Origin: Thermoplasmata archaeon | GTDB taxonomy: Archaea; Thermoplasmatota; Thermoplasmata; Lutacidiplasmatales; UBA184 | DNA length: 6,379 nucleotides | Reading direction: 5' to 3' | NCBI GenBank assembly: GCA_030044475.1 | Contig: JASHVP010000139.1 | Location: 1 to 6,379, forward strand | In this document: piece by piece, positions 6,280 through 6,379 of the stretch | How the letters are laid out: the number at the start of each line of letters is the position of its first letter | Numbering within the stretch: position 1 is the stretch's first letter | The notes under the pieces: generated by a model | Database searches by the model: none | What the model was told of the DNA's origin: nothing | What the model saw: only the letters and a program-made list of their open reading frames with translations | Position numbers and translations under genes: made by a program

Positions 6280-6379
6280 TGCTCCCGGCGGGAGTTTCCC
6301 CGCCCGACGCGGGGCCGGGCGGATTTGAACCCGCGTCAGAGGCTCGAGAGGCCTCTATCCTTGACCACTAGACTACGGG
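6280..6379 (-). tRNA. tRNA-Glu (CTC) with a 30-nt T-loop intron; first 3 nt beyond the right edge
   Basis: On the minus strand the acceptor 5' half enters at base 4 (CCCG, 6376-6379), then TA, a D-arm (GTCT...GGAT), an anticodon stem GAGGC/GCCTC with loop CTCTCGA (6344-6350; anticodon CTC at 6346-6348, Glu GAG codon), and the T-stem 5' strand GCGGG with TTCAAA (6324-6334). The matching 3' parts come only after a 30-nt insertion: T60 (6293), CCCGC (6288-6292), CGGGAGC (6281-6287) and discriminator A (6280). Joined, these give a perfect 5-bp T-stem, a 7-nt loop TTCAAAT and an acceptor that pairs with CCCG, predicting GCT as the three missing 5' bases. The tail reads CCT after the discriminator, so CCA is not encoded and must be added. 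Without removing the insertion neither the T-stem nor the acceptor pairs. Confidence 0.93.
6294..6323 (-). other. tRNA intron at position 59/60 with bulge-helix-bulge splice motif
   Basis: This 30-nt insertion separates A59 from T60 of the tRNA-Glu T-loop. The precursor folds as exon helix GCGGG/CCCGC, then a central helix TTCA/GGAA (three Watson-Crick pairs plus A-G), then an intron helix CCGCCCG/CGGGCGG (7 bp, 9-nt loop). Opposed 3-nt bulges AAT and ACT flank the central helix. Cutting after the second base of each bulge, as archaeal splicing endonuclease does, gives a 7-nt T-loop. The exact ends rest on this fold: a TCC repeat at both borders allows the same mature tRNA from slightly shifted cuts. 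Confidence 0.88.

Noticed and set aside
6304..6379. Intronless tRNA-Glu ending in the bases directly after the T-loop
   Set aside because: The T-stem would pair GCGGG with CCGCC (two mismatches) and the acceptor would mismatch the visible CCCG; the 30-nt intron model fixes both.

Overview
The window is very GC-rich (roughly 70% by eye) and almost fully coding. It looks archaeal. The clearest evidence is an archaeal-type D-aminoacyl-tRNA deacylase and a tRNA-Glu whose T-loop is interrupted by a 30-nt intron with a near-canonical bulge-helix-bulge splice motif. Short A/T-rich boxes about 25-30 bp before several starts suggest TATA-driven, largely leaderless transcription. I cannot name the lineage from the sequence; a GC-rich Thermoplasmata-like archaeon is a guess.

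Left part (1-3675, minus strand): a compact molybdenum operon, mobB -> mobA -> formate-dehydrogenase-like alpha subunit. mobB and mobA overlap by ATGA, and mobA and the dehydrogenase are 3 bp apart. The dehydrogenase is the largest gene (at least 843 residues) and runs off the left edge, so its last ~100 residues are not visible. An A/T-rich TATA-like box inside the 3' end of mobA may give it a promoter of its own. Its catalytic cysteine and arginine are present, but the active-site His and Gln of E. coli formate dehydrogenase H appear exchanged.

Middle (3653-5240, plus strand): a divergent moeA-like molybdenum-insertion gene whose 5' end overlaps that of mobB, then a small ribbon-helix-helix-like protein with its own promoter. 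MoeA inserts molybdate into molybdopterin, MobA (helped by MobB) adds GMP to give the bis-MGD cofactor, and the dehydrogenase uses that cofactor. Enzyme and cofactor finishing are therefore encoded together. No electron-transfer partner subunit or FdhD is visible.

Right part (5358-6379, minus strand): dtdA, a 97-bp gap rich in small inverted repeats and carrying a likely dtdA promoter, and the tRNA-Glu(CTC) gene, which lacks only its first three bases at the right edge. Between the convergent small gene and dtdA lie 117 bp in which I see no gene or clear terminator.
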